A DNA stretch of 64,000 bases from Rhizosaccharibacter radicis (lineage in GTDB: Bacteria > Pseudomonadota > Alphaproteobacteria > Acetobacterales > Acetobacteraceae). The stretch lies in the NCBI GenBank assembly GCA_024508355.1, contig JAMZEJ010000002.1, positions 186,001-250,000 of the forward strand. The letters are read 5' to 3'. A model generated the notes under the pieces. It was not told the origin of the DNA. It did not search any database and saw only the letters and a program-made list of their open reading frames with translations. A program made the position numbers and the translations under genes. Shown here piece after piece: positions 28,148 to 36,097 of this stretch (position 1 is its first letter; every line of letters starts with the position of its first letter).

Positions 28148-28446
28148 ATGTCTCTCAACGACGCCCACGCCTTCGCCTTTAGCCTCGCCACCACGCTGAT
28201 GGCAGCCATCATCAACTTCCAAGCTGGCGACGGCACGCTGTCAGTCACACCCGCCAGCGAATATGACGGTGACACCGTCGCCATCGTCCATGAGATCGAC
28301 CCCTCCGCCCCCCGACCCGGCCGACGGAAATCGCCGCCGATTTCCGCTCCCGGCACACGCGCTCTTGCGCTATGTTTCAGCCGCGCCGTGGTGGTGGTGG
28401 AAGGCGCGACCGTCAGACCTTGTCCATACGGAGGCCACCACCATGA
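28148..28446 (+). CDS. Small protein of unknown function, 3' end probably shifted in frame
   Basis: ATG 28148 has A-G-G-A-G 8 bases upstream. The first 50 or so codons look real (M-S-L-N-D-A-H-A-F-A-F then a helix and a short beta region ending V-H-E-I-D-P). Afterwards the frame runs without a stop to 29344 straight through the next gene, which is unlikely. A shift at the C-run around 28304-28312 would bring a TGA at 28444-28446 that overlaps the ATG of the next gene as ATGA. I give that end as the likely original; a mutation, sequencing error or real frameshift are all possible. Function unknown. Confidence 0.5.
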
Positions 28447-28886
28447 TCATCCTCTCGATGCTTGCATCCCTCGCAGCGATAGGCCTGCTTTGCTGGCTGC
28501 TGTTCACGCTGGCCGTCTTCGCGCTGCCGGCGTTCGTCGGCGTGACCACCGGCGCTTGGGCGCACGGCACGGGCGCCGGCATCCCGGGCGCTATCCTGGT
28601 CGGCGCCGTCGCGGCGGCGATCACGCTCGCCGCCGGCCATCTGCTCATCACCTTCGTCCGGCCTATGTGGTTGAAGCTGATCGTGGCCGTAGCCTTCGTG
28701 GCGCCGGCGGCGATCGCCGGCTTCCATGCCACCCATGGCATCGTGAAGCATCTCATGCCGTCCGACGCGTGGCAGATCACCTTCTCCGTCATCGGCGCGG
28801 TCGCGGTCGGCATCACCGCCTTCGTGCGGGTCGCTGGAATGGCGGCGGCTCAGGCCCCGTCCGGCCGGGACCTTGGACGGGCCTGA
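28443..28886 (+). CDS. Small integral membrane protein
   Basis: A 147-residue protein with about four hydrophobic segments: residues 1-30, 40-68, 75-95 and 112-132. The start is ATG 28443 with G-A-G-G upstream; longer in-frame starts exist but read into the previous gene. No family is recognised. It lies in the ICE maintenance block upstream of a DUF736 gene, and may be an envelope or conjugation-linked protein, although nothing in the sequence proves it. Confidence 0.6.
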   Translation: MIILSMLASLAAIGLLCWLLFTLAVFALPAFVGVTTGAWAHGTGAGIPGAILVGAVAAAITLAAGHLLITFVRPMWLKLIVAVAFVAPAAIAGFHATHGIVKHLMPSDAWQITFSVIGAVAVGITAFVRVAGMAAAQAPSGRDLGRA

Positions 28887-29446
28887 TCTTCGACTTCGCC
28901 GTCAGGAGGATCAGGGCAGCTGTGGCCGTGGTCGCTTCCGTCGTCTCATTTCGTAACGATGGGCGTGTGCGACGCGGATCGATCCCGGTCCGGAATGGCG
29001 GTCCTCGTTGGAGCGCTGCGGGAGCAGAGCCCTGTCTTGGCGGGCACCGGACATTGCACGGCGACCTCGGTGGTGGCGGTACGACGGCCGGATGCGGCAG
29101 CGTCGGCCTGGCGGGAGGAGACGAAGTCGGTGAGCATGCCGTGGCGCCGGTTGCCGTTGCGGGACGGCTGCCATCTTCTCCGTTATCTGACCGTGCCTCG
29201 ACCGCTCGAAACGTCCTCTTCAATGGCCTGATCTGGCCGAAGACCGGCTGCGCCTCGATCGCCTATGACGCAACAGCCGCGTCAAACTTTCTTCCCCTGC
29301 CGGCTGCGCCGTCATTCCTCGCGAGACAAGAAAGCCCTCCTTAGCTGTCAGACCCCTTCGGGGTGCGCCGTCAATCGCCTCCGGCCTGCCGATCGCCATC
29401 GAGGCCGCAATGGTGCGGGCTCGGGAACGGAAAACGGAGACTTACA
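28887..29446. other. Gene-poor stretch before the first DUF736 gene
   Basis: About 560 bp without a convincing gene. Open frames exist on both strands, but they are low-complexity, proline/arginine-rich translations typical of GC-rich noncoding DNA. It may be decayed sequence. The 3' end holds the ribosome site (A-C-G-G-A-G-A) of the next gene. No promoter was clearly recognised. Confidence 0.4.
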
Positions 29447-29773
29447 ATGGCGACCATTGGCACCTTCAAGAAGACCGGCTCGAACGAGTTCACCGGCGAA
29501 ATCGTCACCCTCAGCGTCCAGGCCAAGAACGTGCGCATCGTCCCCGACCAGCGCGCCACCGGCGAGAACGCCCCCAGCCACCGGGTCCTAGTCGGCCGCG
29601 CCGAGATCGGCGCCGCCTGGTCCAAACGCTCCAACGAGGGCCGCGACTATCTGGGCCTCAAGCTCGACGATCCGAGCTTCAACGCCCCGATCTACGCCAA
29701 CCTCTTCGACGACGAGGAAGGCGACACCTTCTCGCTGATTTGGTCCCGCCCCAACGGGCGGCGGGGCGACTAA
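29447..29773 (+). CDS. DUF736 domain protein (first of two)
   Basis: A 108-residue DUF736 protein. Typical features are M-A-T-I-G-T-F-K-K-T-G at the start, G-A-A-W-S-K-R-S in the middle and the C-terminal F-S-L-I-W-S-R-P. The family is small, single-domain and almost always found on conjugative elements of alphaproteobacteria; the function is not known. I chose ATG 29447, preceded by G-G-A-G-A; a longer frame from 29363 has no ribosome site. A second, divergent paralogue is at 34967. Confidence 0.9.
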   Translation: MATIGTFKKTGSNEFTGEIVTLSVQAKNVRIVPDQRATGENAPSHRVLVGRAEIGAAWSKRSNEGRDYLGLKLDDPSFNAPIYANLFDDEEGDTFSLIWSRPNGRRGD

Positions 29774-29902
29774 GCCCCCGCGCAAGGCCCCGGCCGGAAG
29801 GCCCGGGGCCTTCGACGTCTAGGGCGACCGAATCAGTTCACGCCGCATGGATGCAAGTGAAGACCGCCAGAAGGCCTTGAAGCTGGCCTTGGCGCCTCAG
29901 AG

Positions 29903-29917
29903 CGACTATTATAGTCG
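29903..29917. promoter_or_regulatory. Palindromic operator candidate for the XRE regulator
   Basis: CGACTATTATAGTCG is a perfect 7-bp inverted repeat around one base, 43 bp upstream of the XRE start codon. Position and form suit autoregulation by a small HTH dimer. The motif is A+T-rich against its surroundings. Confidence 0.6.
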
Positions 29918-29960
29918 TAGTTCTGGCGTGGGCGTAGGTCCGAATGGGAGGTGATCATGC

Positions 29961-30203
29961 ATGATCACCGCCCGACAATCGCGGGCCGCACGCGCGTTGC
30001 TGGGTTGGACACAGGAGACGCTCGCAGACCGGGCCCGGGTATCTTTGACCGCGCTGAAGCGTCTCGAGTCCGAAAGCGGACTCGAGGTGTACGAGAGCAC
30101 GCGCGATGAAGTCCGTCGCGCGTTCGAAGGTAGCGGGATCGTCTTCCTGAACTCCGACCAGGGTGTGGGAGTGATGCTTGTCAACAGAAAGAGAGACGAC
30201 TGA
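29961..30203 (+). CDS. XRE-type helix-turn-helix regulator
   Basis: An 80-residue protein that is essentially one HTH domain: R-A-A-R-A-L-L-G-W-T-Q-E-T-L-A-D-R-A with V-S-L-T-A-L-K-R-L-E as recognition helix (about 8-45). The C-terminal part (I-V-F-L-N ... G-V-G-V) is as in short XRE regulators of alphaproteobacterial genomes and ICEs. The ATG at 29961 has a strong G-G-G-A-G-G-T-G-A. A palindrome upstream suggests autoregulation. It may control genes for transfer or maintenance around it. Confidence 0.88.
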   Translation: MITARQSRAARALLGWTQETLADRARVSLTALKRLESESGLEVYESTRDEVRRAFEGSGIVFLNSDQGVGVMLVNRKRDD

Positions 30204-30323
30204 CGCCTCGGCGGGCGATCGCGCCGCCCTGTCGCTACCTGTGTGGCCAGCCGGTGGCCTCTGTGCTCAAAACAGCGTTAGCAATCCCCTTCAAAATGGA
30301 TACATCTATCAAGGGGGAATTCA

Positions 30324-30587
30324 GTGACCAAAGAAGACTTTCTGGATCAGCCGCCTGATGGCGCGGCGCTCACCGCCTACGACCGGGCGCATCTGAAGCT
30401 TTACCTGCGGCTCCTGGACGCTGACGCCGACGGAGCAGACTGGAAAGAAGTCGTCGAAGTGCTCTTCGGCATCTGTGCCAAAACCGATCCAGAGCGGGCC
30501 GCCCGCGTCCACGCCGCTCATCTCTCCCGCGCAAAATGGATGACTCAAAGCGGCTACAGCGAGCTCCTTGGGCCCCGCCTGCATTGA
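30324..30587 (+). CDS. DUF2285 domain protein
   Basis: An 87-residue protein that is a single DUF2285 domain: R-A-H-L-K-L-Y-L-R-L-L-D-A-D, then V-E-V-L-F-G-I, and the C-terminal K-W-M-T-Q-S-G-Y-S-E-L-L. The start is GTG 30324, with A-A-G-G-G-G-G upstream. DUF2285 proteins on ICEs, as I recall from work on symbiosis ICEs, can act as transcriptional activators of excision or transfer genes, at times with programmed frameshifting. Here it precedes a second, broken DUF2285 gene. Confidence 0.8.
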   Translation: MTKEDFLDQPPDGAALTAYDRAHLKLYLRLLDADADGADWKEVVEVLFGICAKTDPERAARVHAAHLSRAKWMTQSGYSELLGPRLH

Positions 30588-30706
30588 GGTGATGCAAAAG
30601 TCGCATCACGTTGCTCCGACTTCGTTCTTCCCAGCGTCAACACAACTTGGAATCGTCATCGCTTCTCTACTCGCGTTGCTTAACATTTACGCGGAGGCGG
30701 CGGAGG

Positions 30707-31472
30707 ATGTCCGAGGAAGAAAGTTGGCGGTCTGAGACCGCCTATGACTATATCGATCAGCTTACGACAAGCGAACTTGCCTGGGAGTTCCTCAGGCGAA
30801 ACCCGGATTATAGGGCAAGCTTTCAAAGACTACTGTCCTCTGGACGATTAACCGACGAGACAGCGACAGCCTTTGCGCATCAATGGGGGTTGTCTTTTCG
30901 CAGCAGACCCGCGCATCACTGGGCTCGCTCAGCCGATCTTCTGGACCCCGCAAGCCGATCCGGCGGCGATCATTCTCCAAGGCGGCCCCGCCCTATCCGG
31001 AGAATCTTATCTCACCGTTGATAGTCTTCGTGCTCACACCGTCCAAGACCGCGGCGCAGCGCTGCTCCGACTGAACCTCAACGGCGAAGCTTTCGATGTC
31101 ACTCTTTCCGATCCAGCAGAAGACGCCCCGCTTGCTGCGGTAGTCCCGCTCGACGAGATGACACCCGATCGCCTGACGGCTTTGGGCCGGTTCTGGTCGG
31201 CCGCCACAGACCGAGCGGTGCCTCCAGATCCCCGCATGACGCCCCAGCGACTGCAGCGGGCGCGGCAGATGCTGCGTGCGGTCGACGCACGTGACGCAGG
31301 CGCCATCTATCGCACCATCGCCGAACACCTCTTCCCGCAGCACCAAATCGACACCGCCTCCTGGGTCGGACATCCCATCCGGGAAACCACCATTCGACTC
31401 GCCCGCGACGGCATGAAGCTCGTTCGCGGCGGATACCGGGCGCTGCTGCGCCGTCCCCGACGCGAACGCTGA
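30707..31472 (+). pseudogene. DUF6499/DUF2285 protein gene interrupted by a +1 frameshift
   Basis: Two frames together encode one protein of about 254 residues. The first runs from ATG 30707 (after G-G-A-G-G) with Y-D-Y-I-D-Q-L-T-T-S-E-L-A-W-E-F-L-R-R-N-P-D-Y to H-Q-W-G-L-S-F. The second continues A-A-D-P-R-I-T-G-L and ends with a DUF2285 domain (G-Y-R-A-L-L) at 31472. Removing one T from the run at 30895-30898 joins them exactly. Related ICE proteins are known that need a programmed +1 frameshift to make an activator, so this could be a regulatory site rather than a mutation. A sequencing error is the third option. Confidence 0.8.
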
Positions 31473-31599
31473 CACCCACCCGGGTGTCGAATTTAGCTTC
31501 CTTACTTCGACATCGTCCGAGGCGCCGTCTTCGCGCCACCGTGCTCGCAACCCGCCGCTCGTTCGCAGCGGCCTCCCGCGAGACCACGGAGGTTCGATC

Positions 31600-31881
31600 A
31601 TGGCCGAAAAAGCCGCCAATCTACCGCCACGATACCTAAGAACGCAGGAGGCGGCTCGCTTCCTCGGCCTTTCCGAACGAACGCTCGAAAAGCATCGCAC
31701 CTACGGCACCGGTCCGACCTATCGGAAGCTCGGCGGCCGCGTCGTCTATTCGGTCGACGACCTCCAGACCTGGGCGGATCGCGGTCTCGTCACTTCGACG
31801 TCAGATCCGCGCGGCGGGACCGTCCTTCCGGCAAAGCGCCAGGCGGCCGCTTCTACCGCTGCTGGCCGCCTCCCGCGCTGA
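31600..31881 (+). CDS. AlpA/MerR-type HTH protein
   Basis: A 93-residue protein with a winged-helix DNA-binding domain of the HTH_17 type: Y-L-R-T-Q-E-A-A-R-F-L-G-L-S-E-R-T-L-E-K-H-R, then Y-R-K-L-G-G-R-V-V-Y and D-D-L-Q-T-W. The ATG at 31600 is preceded by G-G-A-G-G. Such proteins act as excisionases or transcriptional regulators. It lies 10 bases upstream of repA, so a role in replication or excision control is likely. A second protein of this kind is beside the integrase. Confidence 0.85.
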   Translation: MAEKAANLPPRYLRTQEAARFLGLSERTLEKHRTYGTGPTYRKLGGRVVYSVDDLQTWADRGLVTSTSDPRGGTVLPAKRQAAASTAAGRLPR

Positions 31882-31891
31882 GCTCCTCACG

Positions 31892-32776
31892 ATGTCGGCG
31901 CGCCATCACCGCAGCGAACGCGAGCAGCTCGATCTTTTCCGGGCGCTCCCCGGCGATCTCGCACCCCGCGACGCACAGGACCTGATGGCGTACCCGTTCT
32001 TCGCCCTCGGCAAGTCGAAACGCCTGGCGCCGATCAACTTCAGGGCCGGCTCCGTCGTCATCCGTGTGGAGGCCGTTCCCGAACACGGCATGGCCACCAT
32101 CTGGGATGCCGACGTGCTGATCTGGGCGGCGTCTCAGATCGTCGAGGCGCGTGACCACGGACTGCGCCCGTCGCGCCTTATGGCGACCACGCCCTACGAG
32201 ATTCTGCAGTTCATCGGCCGCGGCGTCAGCTTGCGCGACTACGACCGATTGAAGGCCGCGCTCGACCGACTCCAGTCGACGACGGTCGCGACGTCGATCC
32301 GCCATCCGACCGAGCGGCGGCTGCATCGCTTCTCCTGGATCAACGAGTGGAAGGAGCGCGCCGACGCACGCGGGCGGCCGCTCGGGCTCGAGCTGATCGT
32401 GCCCGACTGGTTCTACGCCGCAGTGCTTGACGACGCGCTCGTGCTGACGATCGACCGCGACTATTTCGGCCTGACGGGCGGTCTGGAGCGCTGGCTTTAT
32501 CGCCTCGTGCGCAAGCACGGCGGCAAGCAGGAGTTCGGCTGGAGCTTCGACTTCCCGCATCTCCACGCCAAGTCCGGCTCGCTCTCGCCGCTCAAGCATT
32601 TCGCCTACGACCTGCGCGACATCGTCCGTCGTCAGCCGCTGCCAGGCTATCGCCTGACAATCGAGCAATGCCTCGGCGGCCCCGAAATCCTCTCCTTCAA
32701 ACCCATCGACCCGAACGCGCTCGGCATCCCTCGCCAGCGCCGCCGCTCGACCAAGCGCCCTGGGGATAAGCTGTGA
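31892..32776 (+). CDS. repA: Replication initiator protein RepA (RPA family)
   Basis: A 294-residue RPA-family (PF10134) plasmid replication initiator. It shows M-A-Y-P-F-F-A-L-G-K-S-K-R, W-D-A-D-V-L-I-W-A-A-S-Q-I and the C-terminal F-P-H-L-H-A-K-S-G-S. These proteins bind iterons and start theta-type replication; three 19-bp direct repeats follow the stop codon. Within an ICE this suggests replication of the excised circle. It is followed by parA after the repeats and preceded closely by an HTH gene. Confidence 0.9.
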   Translation: MSARHHRSEREQLDLFRALPGDLAPRDAQDLMAYPFFALGKSKRLAPINFRAGSVVIRVEAVPEHGMATIWDADVLIWAASQIVEARDHGLRPSRLMATTPYEILQFIGRGVSLRDYDRLKAALDRLQSTTVATSIRHPTERRLHRFSWINEWKERADARGRPLGLELIVPDWFYAAVLDDALVLTIDRDYFGLTGGLERWLYRLVRKHGGKQEFGWSFDFPHLHAKSGSLSPLKHFAYDLRDIVRRQPLPGYRLTIEQCLGGPEILSFKPIDPNALGIPRQRRRSTKRPGDKL

Positions 32777-32783
32777 ATCATCT

Positions 32784-32849
32784 CGTGCTATCAGGGACCG
32801 GACCCATCGTGCCATCGAGGACCCGATCCTCGTGCTATCGGGGACCGGA
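32784..32849. repeat. oriV: Iteron-like direct repeats, candidate oriV
   Basis: Three direct repeats: CGTGCTATCAGGGACCGGA (32784-32802), CGTGCCATCGAGGACCCGA (32808-32826) and CGTGCTATCGGGGACCGGA (32831-32849). The starts are 24 and 23 bp apart, about two helical turns. Their place just after repA fits initiator binding sites. An A+T-rich stretch follows at about 32885-32945. Confidence 0.75.
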
Positions 32850-32984
32850 ATCGTCGAATCCACTCGCTGAATCAGCGACTTGCGAGCCCTGTAACTTCTC
32901 TAACCTAGATTCCTTCGGAATCTTTCTAACGCGAACCGCATTTTCGCCGCGTGTGGACGAGACCCCGATCGCCGGGAGACCGTC

Positions 32985-33623
32985 ATGATCGTCGCGCTGC
33001 TCAACCAGAAGGGCGGTGTCGGCAAGACCACGATCGCGCTCCACCTTGCCGGCGAATGGGCAAAGCGCGGCCAGCGCGTCACCGTCATCGATGCGGACCC
33101 GCAGGGTTCGGCGCTCGATTGGTCGCAGCAGCGTGCGCGAGAAAGCCTTCCTCGGCTCTTCGGAGTGGTCGGCCTGGCGCGTGACACCCTCCATCGCGAG
33201 GCGCCAGAGATCGCCCGCGACGTCGACCACGTCATCATCGACGGGCCGCCGCGCGTCGCCGGGCTGATGCGCTCGGCGCTGCTCGCCGCCGACCTGGTGC
33301 TGATCCCGGTGCAGCCGTCCCCCTTCGACGGCTGGGCGTCGGCCGAGATGCTGTCGCTGCTCGGCGAGGCCCGCATCTACCGGCCGCAGCTCGTCGCGCG
33401 CTTCGTCCTCAATCGCTGCGCCGCGCGCACCGTCATCGCCCGCGAGACCGCCGAGACGCTGGCCGACCATGATCCACCGCTCCTTGCCGCCACGGTCGGC
33501 CAGCGCGTCGCCTTCGCCGATACCGCGCAGACCGGCCGGCTTGTCGGCGAACTCGATCACGACAGTGCCGCCGCCCGCGAGATCGCCGCGCTGGTCAGCG
33601 AGATCGGGAGGATCGCGCCATGA
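32985..33623 (+). CDS. parA: ParA-family partition ATPase
   Basis: A 212-residue ParA/MinD ATPase. The deviant Walker A K-G-G-V-G-K-T is at 9-15, V-I-D-A-D-P-Q-G at about 34-41 and Walker B V-I-I-D-G-P-P at about 82-88. Short ParA proteins without an N-terminal HTH, like this one, work with a small DNA-binding partner, which is the next gene (overlap of 4 bases). It should keep the excised, replicating element in dividing cells. Downstream genes overlap, so it is likely the first gene of the parA-traF unit. Confidence 0.92.
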   Translation: MIVALLNQKGGVGKTTIALHLAGEWAKRGQRVTVIDADPQGSALDWSQQRARESLPRLFGVVGLARDTLHREAPEIARDVDHVIIDGPPRVAGLMRSALLAADLVLIPVQPSPFDGWASAEMLSLLGEARIYRPQLVARFVLNRCAARTVIARETAETLADHDPPLLAATVGQRVAFADTAQTGRLVGELDHDSAAAREIAALVSEIGRIAP

Positions 33624-33874
33624 CCGCGACGCCTCCGAAGCGCGGCTTCGCCACTCGGCCGGGCGATGCGGAGACCTGGATCAGGGCCGCCGATGCGCCT
33701 CCGGGGCGTGCGCCCGACGCGGCCATCTACACCGCACGGCTCACCATCGATGTCACGCCGGACCAGCGCGCCCGGATCAAGATCGCCGGCTTCCAGCGCG
33801 GCGTCACCGTCGCCGAAATGCTGCGCGAGCTGCTCGCGCGCGAATTTCCCGACAGCACTGGAGACGCGACATGA
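33620..33874 (+). CDS. Small partition partner, ribbon-helix-helix candidate
   Basis: An 84-residue protein with a basic, flexible N-terminus (1-36) and a C-terminal ribbon-helix-helix-like segment: Y-T-A-R-L-T-I-D-V as beta strand, then T-P-D-Q-R-A-R-I-K-I-A-G-F and T-V-A-E-M-L-R-E-L-L as two helices. This is the ParG/ParB-small type partner for the preceding ParA. It overlaps parA by 4 bases (ATGA) and the following gene by 4 bases. Confidence 0.75.
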   Translation: MTATPPKRGFATRPGDAETWIRAADAPPGRAPDAAIYTARLTIDVTPDQRARIKIAGFQRGVTVAEMLRELLAREFPDSTGDAT

Positions 33875-34389
33875 CCGGCGCCGCCGCCATCCATGCGCGT
33901 GGCGGGCCGAACCCGTCTGCGCCGCCGCACGACCTGACCGAGGTCGAGCTCACCTGGATCGAGAAGCGCATCGAGAATTGGATCCGGTTCGGCCGCGAGG
34001 TCGGCGAACAGATCCTCGACCGCCGTCGGCGCGTGCTGCGCTTTGCGCCCGGCAGCGTCTTCGGCTTCGTACGCTGGGCCGCGAACGACTACGGGACCAT
34101 CGCCTCGCATCTCGACGTGCTGCGCACCGTCCGCGCCGGCGAGCCGCAGCAGACCGTGCCCTTCGTGCGTCCCGGCGGCGATATCCTGCTCAAGGTCGAG
34201 GGCTGGCCGAAGGTCGAGCGCGTGCTGCAGATGATCGACGCGATCGAAGCGATCGGCATCGATCCCGGCGACGTCTCGCCCGATCATTGGCGGCACGTCC
34301 ACAACCGGATGGCTGCCGGCGAACAGCCGCGAACCTACACGGCCCAGCACCACAAGGCCTTCCTCCTGCGTCGGAGGGCCGGATCATGA
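33871..34389 (+). CDS. DUF2840 domain protein
   Basis: A 172-residue protein of the DUF2840 family, with L-T-E-V-E-L-T-W-I-E-K-R-I-E-N-W-I-R-F-G and the typical R-R-V-L-R-F-A-P-G-S-V-F-G-F-V-R-W-A-A-N-type stretch. The family is found almost only in conjugative elements between parA and traF, as here; the function is not known. The ATG overlaps the previous stop codon as ATGA. Confidence 0.9.
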   Translation: MTGAAAIHARGGPNPSAPPHDLTEVELTWIEKRIENWIRFGREVGEQILDRRRRVLRFAPGSVFGFVRWAANDYGTIASHLDVLRTVRAGEPQQTVPFVRPGGDILLKVEGWPKVERVLQMIDAIEAIGIDPGDVSPDHWRHVHNRMAAGEQPRTYTAQHHKAFLLRRRAGS

Positions 34390-34931
34390 GCCGCTTCGGC
34401 TACGTCGTGGTCACCTACGTCCTGACCATGGGCATGGCGACCGCCGCCTTCGTCGATTTTCCGACAAAGGTCATCTGGAACGCGTCGGCCAGCACGCCGA
34501 TCGGGCTCTACAGCATCGCGCCGGCCGACCGCTTCGAGGTCACCGATCTCGTCGCTGTGCGTGCGCCCGAACCGCTCGCCGCCTTCATGGTCCAGCGCGG
34601 CTATATCGGCCGTGGCGTGCCCTTGATGAAGCGTGTCGCGGGCGTTGCCGGCCAAGAGGTCTGCCGCCGCGATCACGCCATCACCGTGGACGGCGTGCCG
34701 ATAGGCGATGCGCTCGAACGCGACCATCTCGGCCGCTCGCTGCCCGTCTGGCAGGGCTGCCGCCGCATCGCCGACGGCGAACTTTTCCTGATGAACTGGA
34801 CAGTCCGCGACAGCCTGGACGGCCGCTATTTCGGGCCGTTGCCGTCCAGCGACGTGATTGGCCGGGCGACGCCGCTCTGGACCGATGAGCATGGCGACGG
34901 CCGCTACGTCTGGCGCGCGCCGACCCGCTGA
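34386..34931 (+). CDS. traF: Conjugal transfer signal peptidase TraF (S26)
   Basis: A 181-residue S26-family peptidase with an N-terminal membrane segment (about 5-25). The catalytic serine is S36 in A-S-T-P-I-G-L-Y and the lysine is K82 in P-L-M-K-R-V-A-G. In RP4-type systems TraF processes and circularises the pilin TrbC. It overlaps the DUF2840 gene by 4 bases. The pilin gene trbC is 6.8 kb downstream. Confidence 0.92.
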   Translation: MSRFGYVVVTYVLTMGMATAAFVDFPTKVIWNASASTPIGLYSIAPADRFEVTDLVAVRAPEPLAAFMVQRGYIGRGVPLMKRVAGVAGQEVCRRDHAITVDGVPIGDALERDHLGRSLPVWQGCRRIADGELFLMNWTVRDSLDGRYFGPLPSSDVIGRATPLWTDEHGDGRYVWRAPTR

Positions 34932-34966
34932 ACTTCCGCTTCCACCCCCAACCCAAGGAGACGACC

Positions 34967-35317
34967 ATGACCCAGATCGGCCAATTCACCCGCACGAAGT
35001 CCAGCTATTCCGGGCGGCTCACCGCGCTCGGCATCGACGCCGAACTCGCCTTCATTCCGGCCGAGGCGTCGGAGGCCGAGAACGCTCCGGACTACCGTGT
35101 CCTGCTCGGCGGGGACGACGGCATCGAGATCGGCGCCGGCTGGAAGCACGTCGGCGAACGTGCCGGCGACTATGTCTCCGTGCAACTCGACAGCCCGCTC
35201 TTCCCGCGTCCGCTGCGCGCCAATCTCTTCCGCGCCGGCGACGACAACGGCACCTGGGGTCTGCACTGGTCACGGCCCGCCAAGCCGCGCACCAACACGC
35301 GCGGCAGCGAGGATTGA
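34967..35317 (+). CDS. DUF736 domain protein (second of two)
   Basis: A 116-residue DUF736 protein with M-T-Q-I-G-Q-F-T-R-T-K-S-S-Y-S-G, G-A-G-W-K-H-V-G-E and the C-terminal W-G-L-H-W-S-R-P. It is a divergent paralogue of the protein at 29447. The ATG follows A-A-G-G-A-G-A with spacing 6. It lies between traF and the lytic transglycosylase, the usual place on related elements. Function unknown. Confidence 0.9.
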   Translation: MTQIGQFTRTKSSYSGRLTALGIDAELAFIPAEASEAENAPDYRVLLGGDDGIEIGAGWKHVGERAGDYVSVQLDSPLFPRPLRANLFRAGDDNGTWGLHWSRPAKPRTNTRGSED

Positions 35318-35320
35318 GCG

Positions 35321-36097
35321 GTGCGCGGCCCGCATCGATCGCAGCATCATCGGAACGGCACGGACAAATCCCGTGCCGCCTCCCGGCTGCTCCTCCTTCT
35401 CCTTTCCGGCCCGCCGATCGCCGCGTCGCCGTTATCGCCGGCACAGGCTCAGACCGTGGCGCCGGTTTCGGCCGAGGCGAGCACTCAGATCGCCGCCTTC
35501 GTGACCGAGGCCTCGCAGCGGTTCGGCATTCCGGTCGCCTGGATTCGCGCGCTCATGCGCGTCGAGAGCGCCAACGACGTGCGCGCCGTCTCGCCCAAGG
35601 GCGCGATGGGCCTGATGCAGATCATGCCCGACACCTGGGCCTATCTGCGCGCGCGCTATCGCCTCGGCAGCGATCCGTTCGATCCCCGCGACAACATCAT
35701 CGCGGGCACGGCCTATATGCGCGAACTCTACGATCGCTACGGCGCGCCGGGTTTTCTCGCGGCCTACAATGCGGGACCCGGGCGGTACGACGACTACCTC
35801 GCGAACGGCCGCGCATTGCCGGCAGAAACGCGCGCCTATGTCGCCCAGCTCGCGCCCCTTGTCGGCGGCGAAGCGTCTCCGGCCGTCATCACCGTTGCCG
35901 CCGCCGACCCGCTGGCCTGGACGCGCGCGCCGCTCTTCATCGGCGCATCGGATCGCGGGCCGGGCGCAGCTCCGGTGCAGGCGGACGAACACGCGCGTGA
36001 CGGCCATACAGCCGCTCCACCGCGTGATGTCGCGGCCGATGCGAGCCCGACCGGCGGCTTGTTCGTCTCCCGCCGGGAGCCTGCAGGCCCGAGATGA
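35321..36097 (+). CDS. Lytic transglycosylase (VirB1/TrbN-like)
   Basis: A 258-residue SLT-type protein. A signal sequence of about 45 residues ends near A-Q-A-Q. The catalytic glutamate is in M-R-V-E-S-A-N-D (about 82-89), followed by P-K-G-A-M-G-L-M-Q-I-M-P and A-A-Y-N-A-G-P-G. It should open peptidoglycan for the type IV secretion channel. The start is GTG 35321, three bases after the DUF736 stop codon. The C-terminal 60 residues are unrelated to the catalytic part. Confidence 0.9.
   Translation: MRGPHRSQHHRNGTDKSRAASRLLLLLLSGPPIAASPLSPAQAQTVAPVSAEASTQIAAFVTEASQRFGIPVAWIRALMRVESANDVRAVSPKGAMGLMQIMPDTWAYLRARYRLGSDPFDPRDNIIAGTAYMRELYDRYGAPGFLAAYNAGPGRYDDYLANGRALPAETRAYVAQLAPLVGGEASPAVITVAAADPLAWTRAPLFIGASDRGPGAAPVQADEHARDGHTAAPPRDVAADASPTGGLFVSRREPAGPR

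Noticed and set aside
28043..29344. 433-codon frame as a single large protein
   Set aside because: It covers a membrane protein gene in another frame and turns into low-complexity sequence; only its first part (from 28148) looks coding.
32784..32849. CRISPR array
   Set aside because: Three repeats with only 4-5 bp between them and no spacers or cas genes; they fit iterons. No CRISPR array was seen elsewhere.
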